Shown here piece by piece: positions 32,828-41,662 of a DNA stretch of 64,000 nt. The notes under the pieces are model-generated. The model ran no database searches. It was not told the origin of the DNA and saw only the letters and a list, made by a program, of their open reading frames with translations. A program made the position numbers and the translations under genes. The stretch's first letter is position 1. Each line of letters opens with the position of its first letter. This DNA is from CAZTAO01 sp964611645 (lineage in GTDB: Bacteria; Armatimonadota; UBA5829): NCBI GenBank assembly GCA_964611645.1, contig CAZTAO010000003.1:124001-188000 (forward strand). The letters run 5' to 3'.

Positions 32828-33475
32828 ATGCGAACACACACTTACCCCACCAGTGGTCGGGGCTTTACACTCATTGAACTTCTGGTGGTGATCGCCATCA
32901 TCGCCATTCTGGCGGCGATCTTGTTCCCTGTCTTTGCTCAGGCGAGGGAGAAAGCCCGTCAGGCAGCCTGTCTTTCCAACTGCAAGCAGATAGGCCTGGC
33001 AATGATGGCCTACACCCAGGACTACGACGAGTGCTACCTTACAGTTGACAGTTGTGATGCCCACGGCGCTCACGAGCACTGCCACTGGTTCGACTTGTTG
33101 ATGCCGTATGTGAAGAGCGAGCAACTGTTTGTATGCCCCTCGTTCAAATTGGGGGACGCAGCTACAACATACATGGTCACCGACTACATAATCAACGGCT
33201 GGTTGAGCCACGGCAAGTCACTGGCATTCTTCAAGTCATCGGCCAGCCAGATTGCCACGGCGGAGCGAGCTGTCGGCTATGCAGACGAAGACTACCACCC
33301 TCACCAGGACATAGAACCGGACGAACCCTACGACCCGGCCTGGTCCTCGGCGATAGCCTCGGAGCGTCACGCAATGGGCGGCGTGTACACATTCGCCGAC
33401 GGTCACGCAAAGTGGCTGCGCTGGAACCAGACCGTCACCCCCACAGACATGCACAACTCAAACATTGCCCCGTAG
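32828..33475 (+). CDS. Prepilin-like secreted protein (DUF1559 / H-X9-DG type)
   Basis: 215 residues, ATG after a very strong AAGGAGGAT site. The N-terminus has the type-IV prepilin cleavage motif GFTLIELLVVIAIIAILAAI, followed by LFPVFAQAREKARQAACLSN, characteristic of Armatimonadota and related phyla. The C-terminal part has RHAMGGVYTFADGHAKW, the H-X9-DG signature. Such proteins are cleaved by prepilin peptidase and stay in the envelope as pseudopilins. Many His and Cys residues in the middle (AHGAHEHCHW) are unusual and may bind metal. Confidence 0.85.
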   Translation: MRTHTYPTSGRGFTLIELLVVIAIIAILAAILFPVFAQAREKARQAACLSNCKQIGLAMMAYTQDYDECYLTVDSCDAHGAHEHCHWFDLLMPYVKSEQLFVCPSFKLGDAATTYMVTDYIINGWLSHGKSLAFFKSSASQIATAERAVGYADEDYHPHQDIEPDEPYDPAWSSAIASERHAMGGVYTFADGHAKWLRWNQTVTPTDMHNSNIAP

Positions 33476-33588
33476 CCTGAACTGATAGTCGGGAGGGCGA
33501 AGGTCCCCCTGAGCCGCCACGCGACATAAAAGCAGCGGCTCGGCGGGAGCCTCGCCCTCCCCGATATGTTCATCGCAAACCGGGTAAT

Positions 33589-33617
33589 TTGCACGCTCAG
33601 TCATCGTATGCTATACT
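33589..33617 (+). promoter_or_regulatory. Upstream promoter of the str operon
   Basis: TTGCAC (33589-33594), 17-base spacer, TATACT (33612-33617). First of two tandem promoters in the 499-base gap before rpsL. Confidence 0.6.
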
Positions 33618-33666
33618 ATCAATCCCAGTTAGTCGTCGGGGTGGCGTAAAATAGCATTCGGGTGGG

Positions 33667-33695
33667 TTGACAAGATCGCGGCGATTGGGTATACT
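33667..33695 (+). promoter_or_regulatory. Main promoter of the str operon
   Basis: Perfect TTGACA (33667-33672), 17-base spacer, TATACT (33690-33695). Predicted start near 33702, giving a leader of about 270 bases ahead of rpsL. Confidence 0.75.
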
Positions 33696-33741
33696 CTATA
33701 GGTTGTGACGGTGGGCGCGGGTAGTATCGCGCTTACAGATT

Positions 33742-33855
33742 CGAAGGGGGGCAGATAGAGACCTGTTTCTTGGCCCCATATTGGGGCGAAGTGGTATCTA
33801 ATTTAGCTACCAGGTGGTTATGCGCCCTTCGGATTCCGTCGCGAAGGGTTTTTTT
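33742..33855 (+). promoter_or_regulatory. Transcription attenuator in the rpsL leader
   Basis: An intrinsic terminator is formed by CCCTTCG (33825-33831) and CGAAGGG (33842-33848) followed by seven T. An identical CGAAGGG lies upstream at 33742-33748 and can pair with the same 5' arm (9 pairs counting a wobble), making a competing antiterminator. Between them lie two more hairpins, GCCCCA/TGGGGC (33773-33787) and TGGTA/TACCA (about 33791-33812). The layout implies regulated read-through into the ribosomal operon. The ligand is unknown; a ribosomal protein is an obvious candidate. Confidence 0.6.
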
Positions 33856-33974
33856 GTGCCCTCCTGCATGGAGAAGTGTTTTCGGGGAAGCAATGTCGGG
33901 CTATTTAGCCCAGTTGCCCCAAGCTTGCAGCTAACAGTGCAGCTTCGCAGATGCTGCGTTCGAGGAGATGTGGT

Positions 33975-34346
33975 TTGCCGACAATTAGCCAACTCGTGAG
34001 AAAAGGCCGTAAGGCAGTCAAGAAGAAAACCAAGGCTCCGGCTCTCAAGGGGAACCCGCAGAAGCGAGGGGTTTGCCTTGTGGTAAGGACCGCGACACCC
34101 AAGAAGCCTAACTCTGCGCTTCGCAAGATCGCCAGGGTAAGACTCACCAACGGGGTCGAAGTCACTACCTACATCCCGGGAATCGGCCACAACCTCCAGG
34201 AGCACTCTGTTGTGCTGGTGCGTGGCGGAAGAGTCAAGGACCTGCCGGGCGTGCGGTATCACGTGGTTCGAGGAGCGCTGGACGCATCCGGGACCAGTGA
34301 TCGGAAGCAGAGTCGGTCAAAGTACGGAACCAAGAAGCCTAAGTAG
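33975..34346 (+). CDS. rpsL: 30S ribosomal protein S12
   Basis: 123 residues from a TTG at 33975, 8-14 bases after GAGGAGATG; the mature start is MPTISQLVRKGRKAV. The decoding-centre loops TATPKKPNSALRK and VRGGRVKDLPGVRYH are intact, including the Lys of the streptomycin-sensitive form. The protein sits at the A site and monitors codon pairing. First gene of the str operon. Confidence 0.97.
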   Translation: MPTISQLVRKGRKAVKKKTKAPALKGNPQKRGVCLVVRTATPKKPNSALRKIARVRLTNGVEVTTYIPGIGHNLQEHSVVLVRGGRVKDLPGVRYHVVRGALDASGTSDRKQSRSKYGTKKPK

Positions 34347-34363
34347 CGACTGCGGAGGGAAGT

Positions 34364-34834
34364 ATGCCAAGAAAAGGACCACCTAAAAAGCGCAATATTT
34401 ATCCGGACCCAGTCTACGGAAACAGACTGCTCAGCCGGTTGATCAATAGGGTAATGCTGGACGGCAAGAAGGCTGTAGCCGAGAAGATAGTTTACGGCGC
34501 GCTGGCCATTGCCGAAGAGAAAACCCGAAAGCCGGGAATCGAAGTTTTCGAGACCGCGATGAGAAACATCATGCCGGTCATCGAAGTCAGGCCCCGCAGA
34601 GTCGGTGGCGCTACCTACCAGGTGCCGGTTGAAGTAAGACCGGAGAGGCGAGTATCCCTTGCCCTGCGGTGGGTGGTCAACAACTCTCGCAAGAGATCGG
34701 GACACACTATGGTGGAGAAACTCGCTGGCGAGCTTTTGGACGCCTCGAACAACACCGGCGCCTCGATCAAGAAGCGGGAAGACGGTCACAAGATGGCCGA
34801 AGCCAACAAGGCATTCGCGCACTATAAGTGGTAG
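34364..34834 (+). CDS. rpsG: 30S ribosomal protein S7
   Basis: 156 residues, ATG after GGAGGGAAGT. It starts MPRKGPPKKRNIYPDPVYGN and has the conserved VEVRPRRVGGATYQVP stretch. It nucleates assembly of the 30S head. In E. coli S7 represses its own operon by binding between rpsL and rpsG; here that spacer is only 17 bases, so any control would act elsewhere. Confidence 0.97.
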   Translation: MPRKGPPKKRNIYPDPVYGNRLLSRLINRVMLDGKKAVAEKIVYGALAIAEEKTRKPGIEVFETAMRNIMPVIEVRPRRVGGATYQVPVEVRPERRVSLALRWVVNNSRKRSGHTMVEKLAGELLDASNNTGASIKKREDGHKMAEANKAFAHYKW

Positions 34835-34843
34835 GTTGAGTTT

Positions 34844-34907
34844 GCTTCGGCAGGCTTTTCGCGCCGAAGCGTTGTCCGTAGCGTCGGGGTAAAAAGCTTC
34901 CCGACGC
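34844..34907 (+). promoter_or_regulatory. Two perfect hairpins in the rpsG-fusA spacer
   Basis: GCTTCGG (34844-34850) / CCGAAGC (34864-34870) and GCGTCGGG (34881-34888) / CCCGACGC (34900-34907). The second is not followed by a T-run, so a standard terminator is unlikely. They lie at the start of a 250-base untranslated spacer inside the str operon and may be processing or regulatory structures. Confidence 0.45.
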
Positions 34908-35084
34908 ATTATGAAGTAGTAGATAACACAGATCCAAGTGGTATCGGAAGGGGACCGAGACAGAGGGAGTAGGTGACGGGTCGGTATGGGACAGCATCTC
35001 CGGATGCAATCCCGTGGGAACGGAGCAGTTTGCTCGCAGCCCCATGACCTGGTTTACTTTCAGTGTTTTATCGGTGTAGTAAAG

Positions 35085-37199
35085 TTGAGTAAAGACGACA
35101 AGACCAGACGGGACTTCCCGCTGGAGAAAATCAGGAACGTGGGTATAGCCGCGCATATAGACGCCGGTAAGACTACTGTCACCGAGCGCATTCTATACTA
35201 CGCCGGACGCATTCATCAGATGGGTGAGGTGCACGAGGGCGCAGCTACCATGGACTGGATGGAGCAGGAGCAGGAGCGTGGAATCACCATCACCTCCGCC
35301 GCTACCAGCCTTGATTGGAACGATTGTCGTATTAACATAATCGACACCCCCGGCCACGTGGACTTTACCGTTGAGGTAGAGCGCAGTATGAGAGTTTTGG
35401 ACGGCGTGGTAGCCGTCTTCTGCGCAGTAGGTGGAGTCCAGCCCCAGTCCGAGACGGTTTGGAGACAAGCCGACCGCTACAAAGTTCCCCGCATTGCCTT
35501 TATCAACAAGATGGACCGCACAGGCGCCGATTTCTTCAGTGTAGTAGAGAAGATAGGCAGCAGGCTTGGCGCTAACGCTGTTCCAATCCAGATCCCCATC
35601 GGAGCCGAAGAGACTTTCGGAGGCGTTATCGATATAGTCCGAATGCGGGCTATTCGCTACACCGACGATAGCGGCAAAGAGTTCGAGGATATTGAGATCC
35701 CTGAGGAGTACAGGGAAATAGCCATCAAGACACGAGAGAACCTCATCGTCAAGGTCGCGGAGATCGATGAGCACCTGATGGCTAAGTATGTTGAGGGGCA
35801 GAAGATCACCTCCTCTGAGATTATGGCTGGAATCCGCACCTGCACCGTGAAAAACCAGTTGGTGCCGGTGATGTGTGGTTCCGCTTTCAAGAATAAGGGT
35901 GTGCAGCCGCTGGTCGACGCGATTGTCGACTACCTGCCCTCCCCGATGGATGTCCCGCCGATTCAGGGAGTCGACACGAAGACCGGTGAGCCTATGACTC
36001 GCGAGGCCTCGGACAACGAGCCTTTCGCGGCCTTGGCTTTCAAGATTATGAGCGACCCCTACGTTGGCCGTGTGACATTCATCCGAGTCTACAGCGGTAA
36101 GGTAGACAAGGGCACTAACGTCTGGAACGCCAATACAGGCAAGCGACAGAGGCTTAACCGGCTGCTTCGCATGCATGCCAACCATCGAGAGGACCTGGAC
36201 ACGGTCTTCGCTGGCGACATAGCCGCGGTGGTCGGGTTGGACGACACCAGCACCGGCGATACCATGTGCACCGAGAATGACAAGATCAGGCTGGAGAACA
36301 TTCTCTTCCCGGAACCTGTCATCTCAATAGCTATTGAACCCAAGACCAAGGCCGACCAGGACAAGATGGCCGTGGCGCTTCAGCGACTGGCCAATGAAGA
36401 CCCCACTTTCCGGACATATACTGACCAGGAGACCGGTCAGACTATCATATCCGGAATGGGCGAACTCCACCTTGAGATCATTATGGATCGACTCTTCCGG
36501 GAGTTCAAGGTCGAGGCCAACCATGGCAAGCCGCAGGTTGCATATCGAGAGACCATCACCCAGGCCGCGACCGGCGAGGGCCGCTATGTTAAGCAGACCG
36601 GTGGTAGAGGCCAGTATGGCCATGCGCTGATCAAGGCCGAGCCGATGGAGCCGGGCAAGGGATTTGAGTTTGTTAACAAGGTCGTTGGCGGCGATGTTCC
36701 CAAAGAGTTTATCGCGCCGATCCGAAGTGGAATCGAGCAGGCCCTGAATGCAGGCCCGCTGGCTGGGTTCCCGGTTGTTGATGTACGAGTGACGTTGACC
36801 GGTGGTTCTTACCACGACGTCGACTCCTCGGAAGTCGCATTCAAGATAGCCGGATCAATGGCCATAAAGCATGCGATGGGACGTGGAAAGCCGGCTCTGA
36901 AAGAACCTGTTATGCGGGTGGACGTCATTGTCCCGGAAGATTTCCTGGGCGACGTTATCTCAGACATCAACTCGCGCAGAGGCAGCATCACCAATATTGA
37001 GGCCGGGCAGGGCAAGACGCAGTCAGTGATTGCAAATGTTCCGCTGGCTGAGATGTTTGGATATTCCACGACGCTGAGGTCTATGTCGCAAGGCAGAGCC
37101 TCCTACTCGATGGAACCGTCGCACTACGACGAAGTGCCGGATTCCGTGGCAACACAGTTGATTGTTAAAATGACGGGACGGGCAGTAGTCCGGTCCTAG
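35085..37199 (+). CDS. fusA: Elongation factor G
   Basis: 704 residues, the same length as E. coli EF-G, if translation starts at the TTG at 35085 (MSKDDKTRRDFPLEKIRNVG). The ribosome site before it is weak (GGTG), and an ATG at 34986 in frame would add 33 unlikely residues. GTPase motifs are canonical: AHIDAGKTT, RGITITSAAT (switch I), DTPGHVDF with the catalytic His, and NKMDRTG. All five EF-G domains are present. It moves tRNA and mRNA through the ribosome. Confidence 0.97.
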   Translation: MSKDDKTRRDFPLEKIRNVGIAAHIDAGKTTVTERILYYAGRIHQMGEVHEGAATMDWMEQEQERGITITSAATSLDWNDCRINIIDTPGHVDFTVEVERSMRVLDGVVAVFCAVGGVQPQSETVWRQADRYKVPRIAFINKMDRTGADFFSVVEKIGSRLGANAVPIQIPIGAEETFGGVIDIVRMRAIRYTDDSGKEFEDIEIPEEYREIAIKTRENLIVKVAEIDEHLMAKYVEGQKITSSEIMAGIRTCTVKNQLVPVMCGSAFKNKGVQPLVDAIVDYLPSPMDVPPIQGVDTKTGEPMTREASDNEPFAALAFKIMSDPYVGRVTFIRVYSGKVDKGTNVWNANTGKRQRLNRLLRMHANHREDLDTVFAGDIAAVVGLDDTSTGDTMCTENDKIRLENILFPEPVISIAIEPKTKADQDKMAVALQRLANEDPTFRTYTDQETGQTIISGMGELHLEIIMDRLFREFKVEANHGKPQVAYRETITQAATGEGRYVKQTGGRGQYGHALIKAEPMEPGKGFEFVNKVVGGDVPKEFIAPIRSGIEQALNAGPLAGFPVVDVRVTLTGGSYHDVDSSEVAFKIAGSMAIKHAMGRGKPALKEPVMRVDVIVPEDFLGDVISDINSRRGSITNIEAGQGKTQSVIANVPLAEMFGYSTTLRSMSQGRASYSMEPSHYDEVPDSVATQLIVKMTGRAVVRS

Positions 37200-37268
37200 A
37201 TGGTCGGTTGGGCGAGCTCGCCCATGAACTTGAATACATAAAGCAGATGATTCCAGGAGGGCTCTATA

Positions 37269-38471
37269 ATGGCTAAGCAGAAATTCGAGAGGAACAAGCC
37301 GCACGTTAATATCGGCACTATCGGTCACGTTGACCATGGCAAGACCACGCTGACTGCGGCCATAACGGCTGCTTTGGCGACCAAGGGTTTGGCGAAGTAC
37401 ACGCCTTACGATCAGATCGACTGTGCACCGGAAGAGCGAGAGCGCGGCGTTACGATCAACATCTACCACGCTGAGTATGAGACGGAGACTCGTCACTATG
37501 CTCACGTGGACTGCCCTGGTCACGCTGACTACATCAAGAACATGATCACTGGCGCTGCCCAGATGGACGGCGCGGTGTTGGTTGTGAGCGCGGCTGACGG
37601 CCCCATGCCCCAGACCCGAGAGCACATCCTCCTGGCCCGCCAGGTAAACGTGCCTTACATCGTGGTCTACCTGAACAAGGCGGACATGGTGGACGATCCC
37701 GAACTGCTCGAGCTGGTTGAGCTTGAGGTTCGTGAACTGCTCACCAAGTATAAGTATCCGGGCGACGACGTGCCGGTGATCACCGGAAGCAGCCTGAAGG
37801 CGCTTGAGGCTCTGAGCCAGGGCAAGCCAGATGACGAGAGCGTGAAGTCGATCTGGGATCTGCTGCACGCCATCGACACCTACATCCCGACTCCTGACCG
37901 TGCGGTTGACCGCCCGTTCCTGATGCCGGTTGAGGATGTATTCACGATCACTGGTCGTGGCACCGTTGCTACGGGCCGCGCCGAGCGTGGCAAGTTGAAG
38001 CTAAGCACTGAAGTTGAGATCATCGGTATCAAGGACACTCGGAAGACGGTTGTGACCGGTATCGAGATGTTCCGAAAGATGATGGACGAGTGCCAGGCTG
38101 GAGACAATGTTGGTCTGCTGCTGAGAGGCGTTGACCGCAAGGACATCGAGCGCGGCCAGGTTATCGCGCAGCCGGGCAGCATCAAGCCGCACACGAAGTT
38201 CAAGGCTGAGATCTACGTGTTGACCAAGGAAGAGGGCGGTCGTCACACACCGTTCTTCACCGGGTATCGACCGCAGTTCTACTTCCGAACGACGGACGTT
38301 ACCGGCAAGCTCGATATGCCTGAGGGCGTGGAGATGATCATGCCTGGTGACAACGTGGCTATCACCGCTGAGTTGATTCAGCCGATCGCGTTGGAGCAGG
38401 GCTTGAACTTTGCCATCCGAGAGGGTGGGAGAACGGTCGGCGCCGGAGTTGTTTCAGAGGTCATTGACTAG
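37269..38471 (+). CDS. tuf: Elongation factor Tu
   Basis: 400 residues, ATG after CAGGAGGG. Motifs GHVDHGKTT, DCPGHADYIKNM and NKADMVDD are conserved, followed by the two beta-barrel domains. Small departures from the usual consensus are IDCAPEERERGVTI (normally N or K at Cys) and NKAD (normally NKCD). It delivers aminoacyl-tRNA to the ribosome. The 69-base spacer before it holds a perfect 14-base palindrome (GGGCGAGCTCGCCC, 37210-37223). Confidence 0.98.
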   Translation: MAKQKFERNKPHVNIGTIGHVDHGKTTLTAAITAALATKGLAKYTPYDQIDCAPEERERGVTINIYHAEYETETRHYAHVDCPGHADYIKNMITGAAQMDGAVLVVSAADGPMPQTREHILLARQVNVPYIVVYLNKADMVDDPELLELVELEVRELLTKYKYPGDDVPVITGSSLKALEALSQGKPDDESVKSIWDLLHAIDTYIPTPDRAVDRPFLMPVEDVFTITGRGTVATGRAERGKLKLSTEVEIIGIKDTRKTVVTGIEMFRKMMDECQAGDNVGLLLRGVDRKDIERGQVIAQPGSIKPHTKFKAEIYVLTKEEGGRHTPFFTGYRPQFYFRTTDVTGKLDMPEGVEMIMPGDNVAITAELIQPIALEQGLNFAIREGGRTVGAGVVSEVID

Positions 38472-38513
38472 GTTTTAGGTCTTAGGTTATGGAGTGTGGG
38501 TGGCGGGTCTCTC

Positions 38514-38541
38514 CCAACACCCAACACCCAACACCCAACAC
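38514..38541. repeat. Tandem heptamer repeat between tuf and rpsJ
   Basis: Four exact head-to-tail copies of CCAACAC (38514-38541). A simple-sequence tract of this kind can change copy number by slippage. Confidence 0.85.
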
Positions 38542-38568
38542 CTGACCAAACAGAGCCTGGAGTGTAAT

Positions 38569-38877
38569 ATGCGCAAAGACAAAGTGAGAATCAGGTTGAA
38601 GGCGTTTGATCATCGTATCCTGGATCAAAGCGCCGAGCGAATCGTGGAGACAGTGCGTCGAACAGGCGCCCGGATCTCCGGTCCGGTTCTGCTTCCAACC
38701 GAGAAGGACATCTACTGTGTCAACCGTGGAACCACGATTGACAAGGAGTCGATGGAGCACTTCGAGATCAGGACTCACAAGCGGCTGATAGATATCCTGA
38801 GCCCGGGTCCTAAGACCATTGACGCTTTGATGCGTCTTGATCTGCCGAGCGGCGTGGATATCGAAATCAAGCTTTAG
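38569..38877 (+). CDS. rpsJ: 30S ribosomal protein S10 (NusE)
   Basis: 102 residues from ATG 38569, with CTGGAGTG upstream; the frame is open further 5' but that part is repeat sequence. Core RIRLKAFDHRILDQSAERIV and the RTHKRLIDILSP loop are typical. It is part of the 30S head and also the NusE transcription antitermination factor. First gene of the S10 block, joined to tuf by a 97-base spacer without a recognisable promoter. Confidence 0.96.
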   Translation: MRKDKVRIRLKAFDHRILDQSAERIVETVRRTGARISGPVLLPTEKDIYCVNRGTTIDKESMEHFEIRTHKRLIDILSPGPKTIDALMRLDLPSGVDIEIKL

Positions 38878-38888
38878 GGGATTCACCT

Positions 38889-39518
38889 ATGTTAGACGGC
38901 ATACTAGGTAGAAAGCTGGGGATGACCCAGATTTTCGAAGAAAGCGGGAAACTCGTCCCTGTGACGGTTATTGAGGCTGGTCCGTGCTTTGTCACCCAGA
39001 TCAAGACACCGGAGACGGACGGGTACAGTGGAGTGCAGGTTGCTTTTGAGGCTATCAAGCCGTCCAAAGCGAACAAGCCTCGCAAGGGTCTGTTCAAAAA
39101 GGTCGGGATTGAGCCGCAGCGCAAGATGCGCGAGCTGCCGGTGACCGAAGTGTCTGACTTGGAAGTGGGACAGCAGTTTAGATCTGATGTCTTTGCTCCC
39201 GGCGACAAAGTGAAGGTCACTGGAGTATCGAAGGGCAAGGGATTCGCCGGTGCTATGAAAAAGTACCACTTCCACGGCGGTGAAGCAAGTCACGGCTCAA
39301 CCGTCAAGCGAAAACCCCAGTCCGGTGGTGCGACTGATGCAGCTAGGACTTTCAAGGGTTCCAGAAGGCCGGGCCACATGGGCGCCGTCCAGGTAACCCA
39401 GCGAGGTCTCACGGTTTATCGGGTGGACCCAGACCGGAACCTGTTACTTATCAAGGGCGCGATCCCCGGCGCCAACGGCGGTCTGGTCATGGTTGCCAGA
39501 CAGAATGCAGGAGGTTAG
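38889..39518 (+). CDS. rplC: 50S ribosomal protein L3
   Basis: 209 residues beginning MLDGILGRKLGMTQIFEESG. The loop that reaches the peptidyl-transferase centre (GGEASHGSTVKRKPQSGGAT) is present, with the conserved Gly-Ser-Thr replaced region typical of bacteria. It follows rpsJ by 11 bases. Early assembly protein of the 50S subunit. Confidence 0.97.
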   Translation: MLDGILGRKLGMTQIFEESGKLVPVTVIEAGPCFVTQIKTPETDGYSGVQVAFEAIKPSKANKPRKGLFKKVGIEPQRKMRELPVTEVSDLEVGQQFRSDVFAPGDKVKVTGVSKGKGFAGAMKKYHFHGGEASHGSTVKRKPQSGGATDAARTFKGSRRPGHMGAVQVTQRGLTVYRVDPDRNLLLIKGAIPGANGGLVMVARQNAGG

Positions 39519-39522
39519 TCGG

Positions 39523-40146
39523 ATGCCGAAGCTTTCTGTTCGGAATGTCAAAGGCGAGACTGTCGGCGACTTCGAAGTAAGCGATGTTGTGTTTGGCGCA
39601 GGGCCGAATATCCACCTTATGCACCAGGCAGTGGTGGCTGAGGAAGCGAACGCCAGACAGGGAACTTCCAAGGTAAAGACCCGCGGCGAGGTTCGTGGCG
39701 GTGGTAGAAAACCGTTCCGCCAGAAGGGCACCGGTAGGGCGCGACAAGGCACAATCCGAGCTCCGCACATGTATCATGGCGGAGTCGTGTTCGGACCTAG
39801 CCCTCGCTCCTATTCCAAGGCTCTGCCTAAGAAGATGCGACGCGGCGCGCTGAAATCGGCGCTGTCGGCACGGTTGGTGGACGGCGATCTTATGATTCTG
39901 GACTCCGTTCTTCCTGAGAGCATCAGCACCAGGAAGATGGTTGCCAGCCTGGATAGCCTGGGCGCGGTTGGGCGAGTGTTGGTTGTAACCGATACTCTGA
40001 CCAGAGAGTTTACGCTCTCGACCCGCAATATCCCTGGCCTGATGGTCAGGTTGTCCCCGGCTGTGAGCGTGCGAGACGTGCTCGTTGCAGACAAGATCAT
40101 AATGAGCAAGGCTGCCGTTGAGAAACTGCAGGAGGTCCTGGCCTGA
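39523..40146 (+). CDS. rplD: 50S ribosomal protein L4
   Basis: 207 residues from ATG 39523 after GCAGGAGG. The tunnel-lining loop TKVKTRGEVRGGGRKPFRQ followed by KGTGRARQGTIR is intact. In E. coli L4 represses the S10 operon by binding its leader; whether this happens here is unknown because the leader is different. Confidence 0.97.
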   Translation: MPKLSVRNVKGETVGDFEVSDVVFGAGPNIHLMHQAVVAEEANARQGTSKVKTRGEVRGGGRKPFRQKGTGRARQGTIRAPHMYHGGVVFGPSPRSYSKALPKKMRRGALKSALSARLVDGDLMILDSVLPESISTRKMVASLDSLGAVGRVLVVTDTLTREFTLSTRNIPGLMVRLSPAVSVRDVLVADKIIMSKAAVEKLQEVLA

Positions 40147-40433
40147 TGAAAGACCCGTATTCCATTATCAAGAGACCTCTGGTAACAGAGAAGAGCATGA
40201 GTATGACCGCCGTAGGCAAGTATGTCTTCGAGGTCGACAAGCACGCTAACAAGATCGAGATCACTGGCGCCATCGAGAAGCTGTTCAGCGTCAAGGTCTT
40301 GAAAGTTAACACCCTGACGGTGAAGGGCAAGATCAAGCGAGTCAGGGCCGTGCCGGGAAGAACACCGGACTGGAAGAAGGCCTACGTGACCTTGATGCCC
40401 GGACAGCGGATTGAGATCTTTGAAGGCGCCTGA
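40146..40433 (+). CDS. rplW: 50S ribosomal protein L23
   Basis: 95 residues; the ATG shares its A with the rplD stop, indicating translational coupling. MKDPYSIIKRPLVTEKSM at the start and VNTLTVKGKIKRVRAVPGR are typical. It sits at the exit of the nascent-chain tunnel and docks trigger factor and the SRP. Confidence 0.96.
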   Translation: MKDPYSIIKRPLVTEKSMSMTAVGKYVFEVDKHANKIEITGAIEKLFSVKVLKVNTLTVKGKIKRVRAVPGRTPDWKKAYVTLMPGQRIEIFEGA

Positions 40434-40460
40434 TAACTGCGGGCGGCCAGGGAGAATGCT

Positions 40461-41285
40461 ATGGCGATAAAATCATATAAACCGACGACACCTACCAGGC
40501 GGTATGCTACTGTCTCTACATTCGAAGAGATAACCAAGACCACGCCTGAGAAGAGACTCGTCACGCCGATCAAGAAGAGCGGTGGGCGTAACAACCAGGG
40601 ACACATCACTTGCCGCCATCGCGGCGGTGGCACCAAACGAATGCTCCGCATTATCGATTTCAAGCGGAACAAGGTTGATGTCCCGGGCAAGTGCGCTGCT
40701 ATAGAGTATGACCCGAACCGGTCGGCTAGGATCGCTCTGATCAATTATGCAGACGGCGAAAAGCGCTACATCCTGTGGCCTTTGGGCCTCAAGGTTGGAG
40801 CAGCCATAATCGCTTCCGAGGCTGCTGACATCCAGCCGGGCAACTGTATGATGCTCTCGACTGTGCCGCTTGGAACCATCGTTCACAACATCGAGTTGAC
40901 TCCCGGCAAGGGTGGTCAGATGGTGCGAAGCGCTGGGTCCGGGGCGCAGGTAATGGCCAAGGAAGGCAAGTATGTTACGCTGCGACTGCCGTCCGGCGAG
41001 ATGCGAAACGTCCTTGCGGTATGCAAGGCGACCATCGGCCAGATCGGTAACGTGGACCACGAGAACCTGACCGCCGGCAAGGCGGGACGGTCCAGATGGG
41101 CGGGCATTCGCCCGACCGTTCGTGGCGTTGCCATGAACCCTGTCGACCACCCACACGGTGGAGGCGAGGGTAAGTCTCCGGTCGGTCGCAAGACGCCGGT
41201 CAGTAAATGGGGCAAGCCTTCTCATGGCCGCAAGACCAGGAGCAATAAGGCGTCCGACAAGCTCATCGTGAGAAGAAGAGATTAG
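40461..41285 (+). CDS. rplB: 50S ribosomal protein L2
   Basis: 274 residues, ATG after GGGAGA. The conserved motif near the C-terminus, GVAMNPVDHPHGGGEGKSP, carries the His needed for peptidyl-transferase activity. Early parts (GGRNNQGHITCRHRGGGTKR) are also typical. Core 50S assembly and intersubunit bridge protein. Confidence 0.97.
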   Translation: MAIKSYKPTTPTRRYATVSTFEEITKTTPEKRLVTPIKKSGGRNNQGHITCRHRGGGTKRMLRIIDFKRNKVDVPGKCAAIEYDPNRSARIALINYADGEKRYILWPLGLKVGAAIIASEAADIQPGNCMMLSTVPLGTIVHNIELTPGKGGQMVRSAGSGAQVMAKEGKYVTLRLPSGEMRNVLAVCKATIGQIGNVDHENLTAGKAGRSRWAGIRPTVRGVAMNPVDHPHGGGEGKSPVGRKTPVSKWGKPSHGRKTRSNKASDKLIVRRRD

Positions 41286-41297
41286 GAGGGTTAGCCT

Positions 41298-41582
41298 GTG
41301 CCGCGTTCACTAAAGAAGGGTCCCTATGCGGAACCCAAGCTTCTGAAGAAGATCGAAGCGATGAACGAGAAGGGCGAGAAGCGCATCATCCAGAGTTGGT
41401 CGAGGCGCTCCACGATTTACCCTTCCATGATTGGACATACCATCGCTTTGCACGATGGCAGAAAGCACATTCCGGTGTTCGTCACCGAGAATATGGTGGG
41501 TCATAAGCTGGGAGAGTTCGTGCTTACCAGAACTTTCCGAGGCCACGGTCATCACACCGAACGATCGTCTAAACTAAAGTAA
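41298..41582 (+). CDS. rpsS: 30S ribosomal protein S19
   Basis: 94 residues from a GTG, 7 bases after AGGAGGG. MPRSLKKGPYAEPKLLKKIE and VGHKLGEFVLTRTFRGH are typical. It binds 16S rRNA in the 30S head beside S13. Confidence 0.97.
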   Translation: MPRSLKKGPYAEPKLLKKIEAMNEKGEKRIIQSWSRRSTIYPSMIGHTIALHDGRKHIPVFVTENMVGHKLGEFVLTRTFRGHGHHTERSSKLK

Positions 41583-41662
41583 TTTGAGACCAGGGCTCGG
41601 TTCGTATTGCGCTCCGAGCATCAGTGGAAACAGCGCGCTGTTTTCTGAGGAGGACCAGTGTT

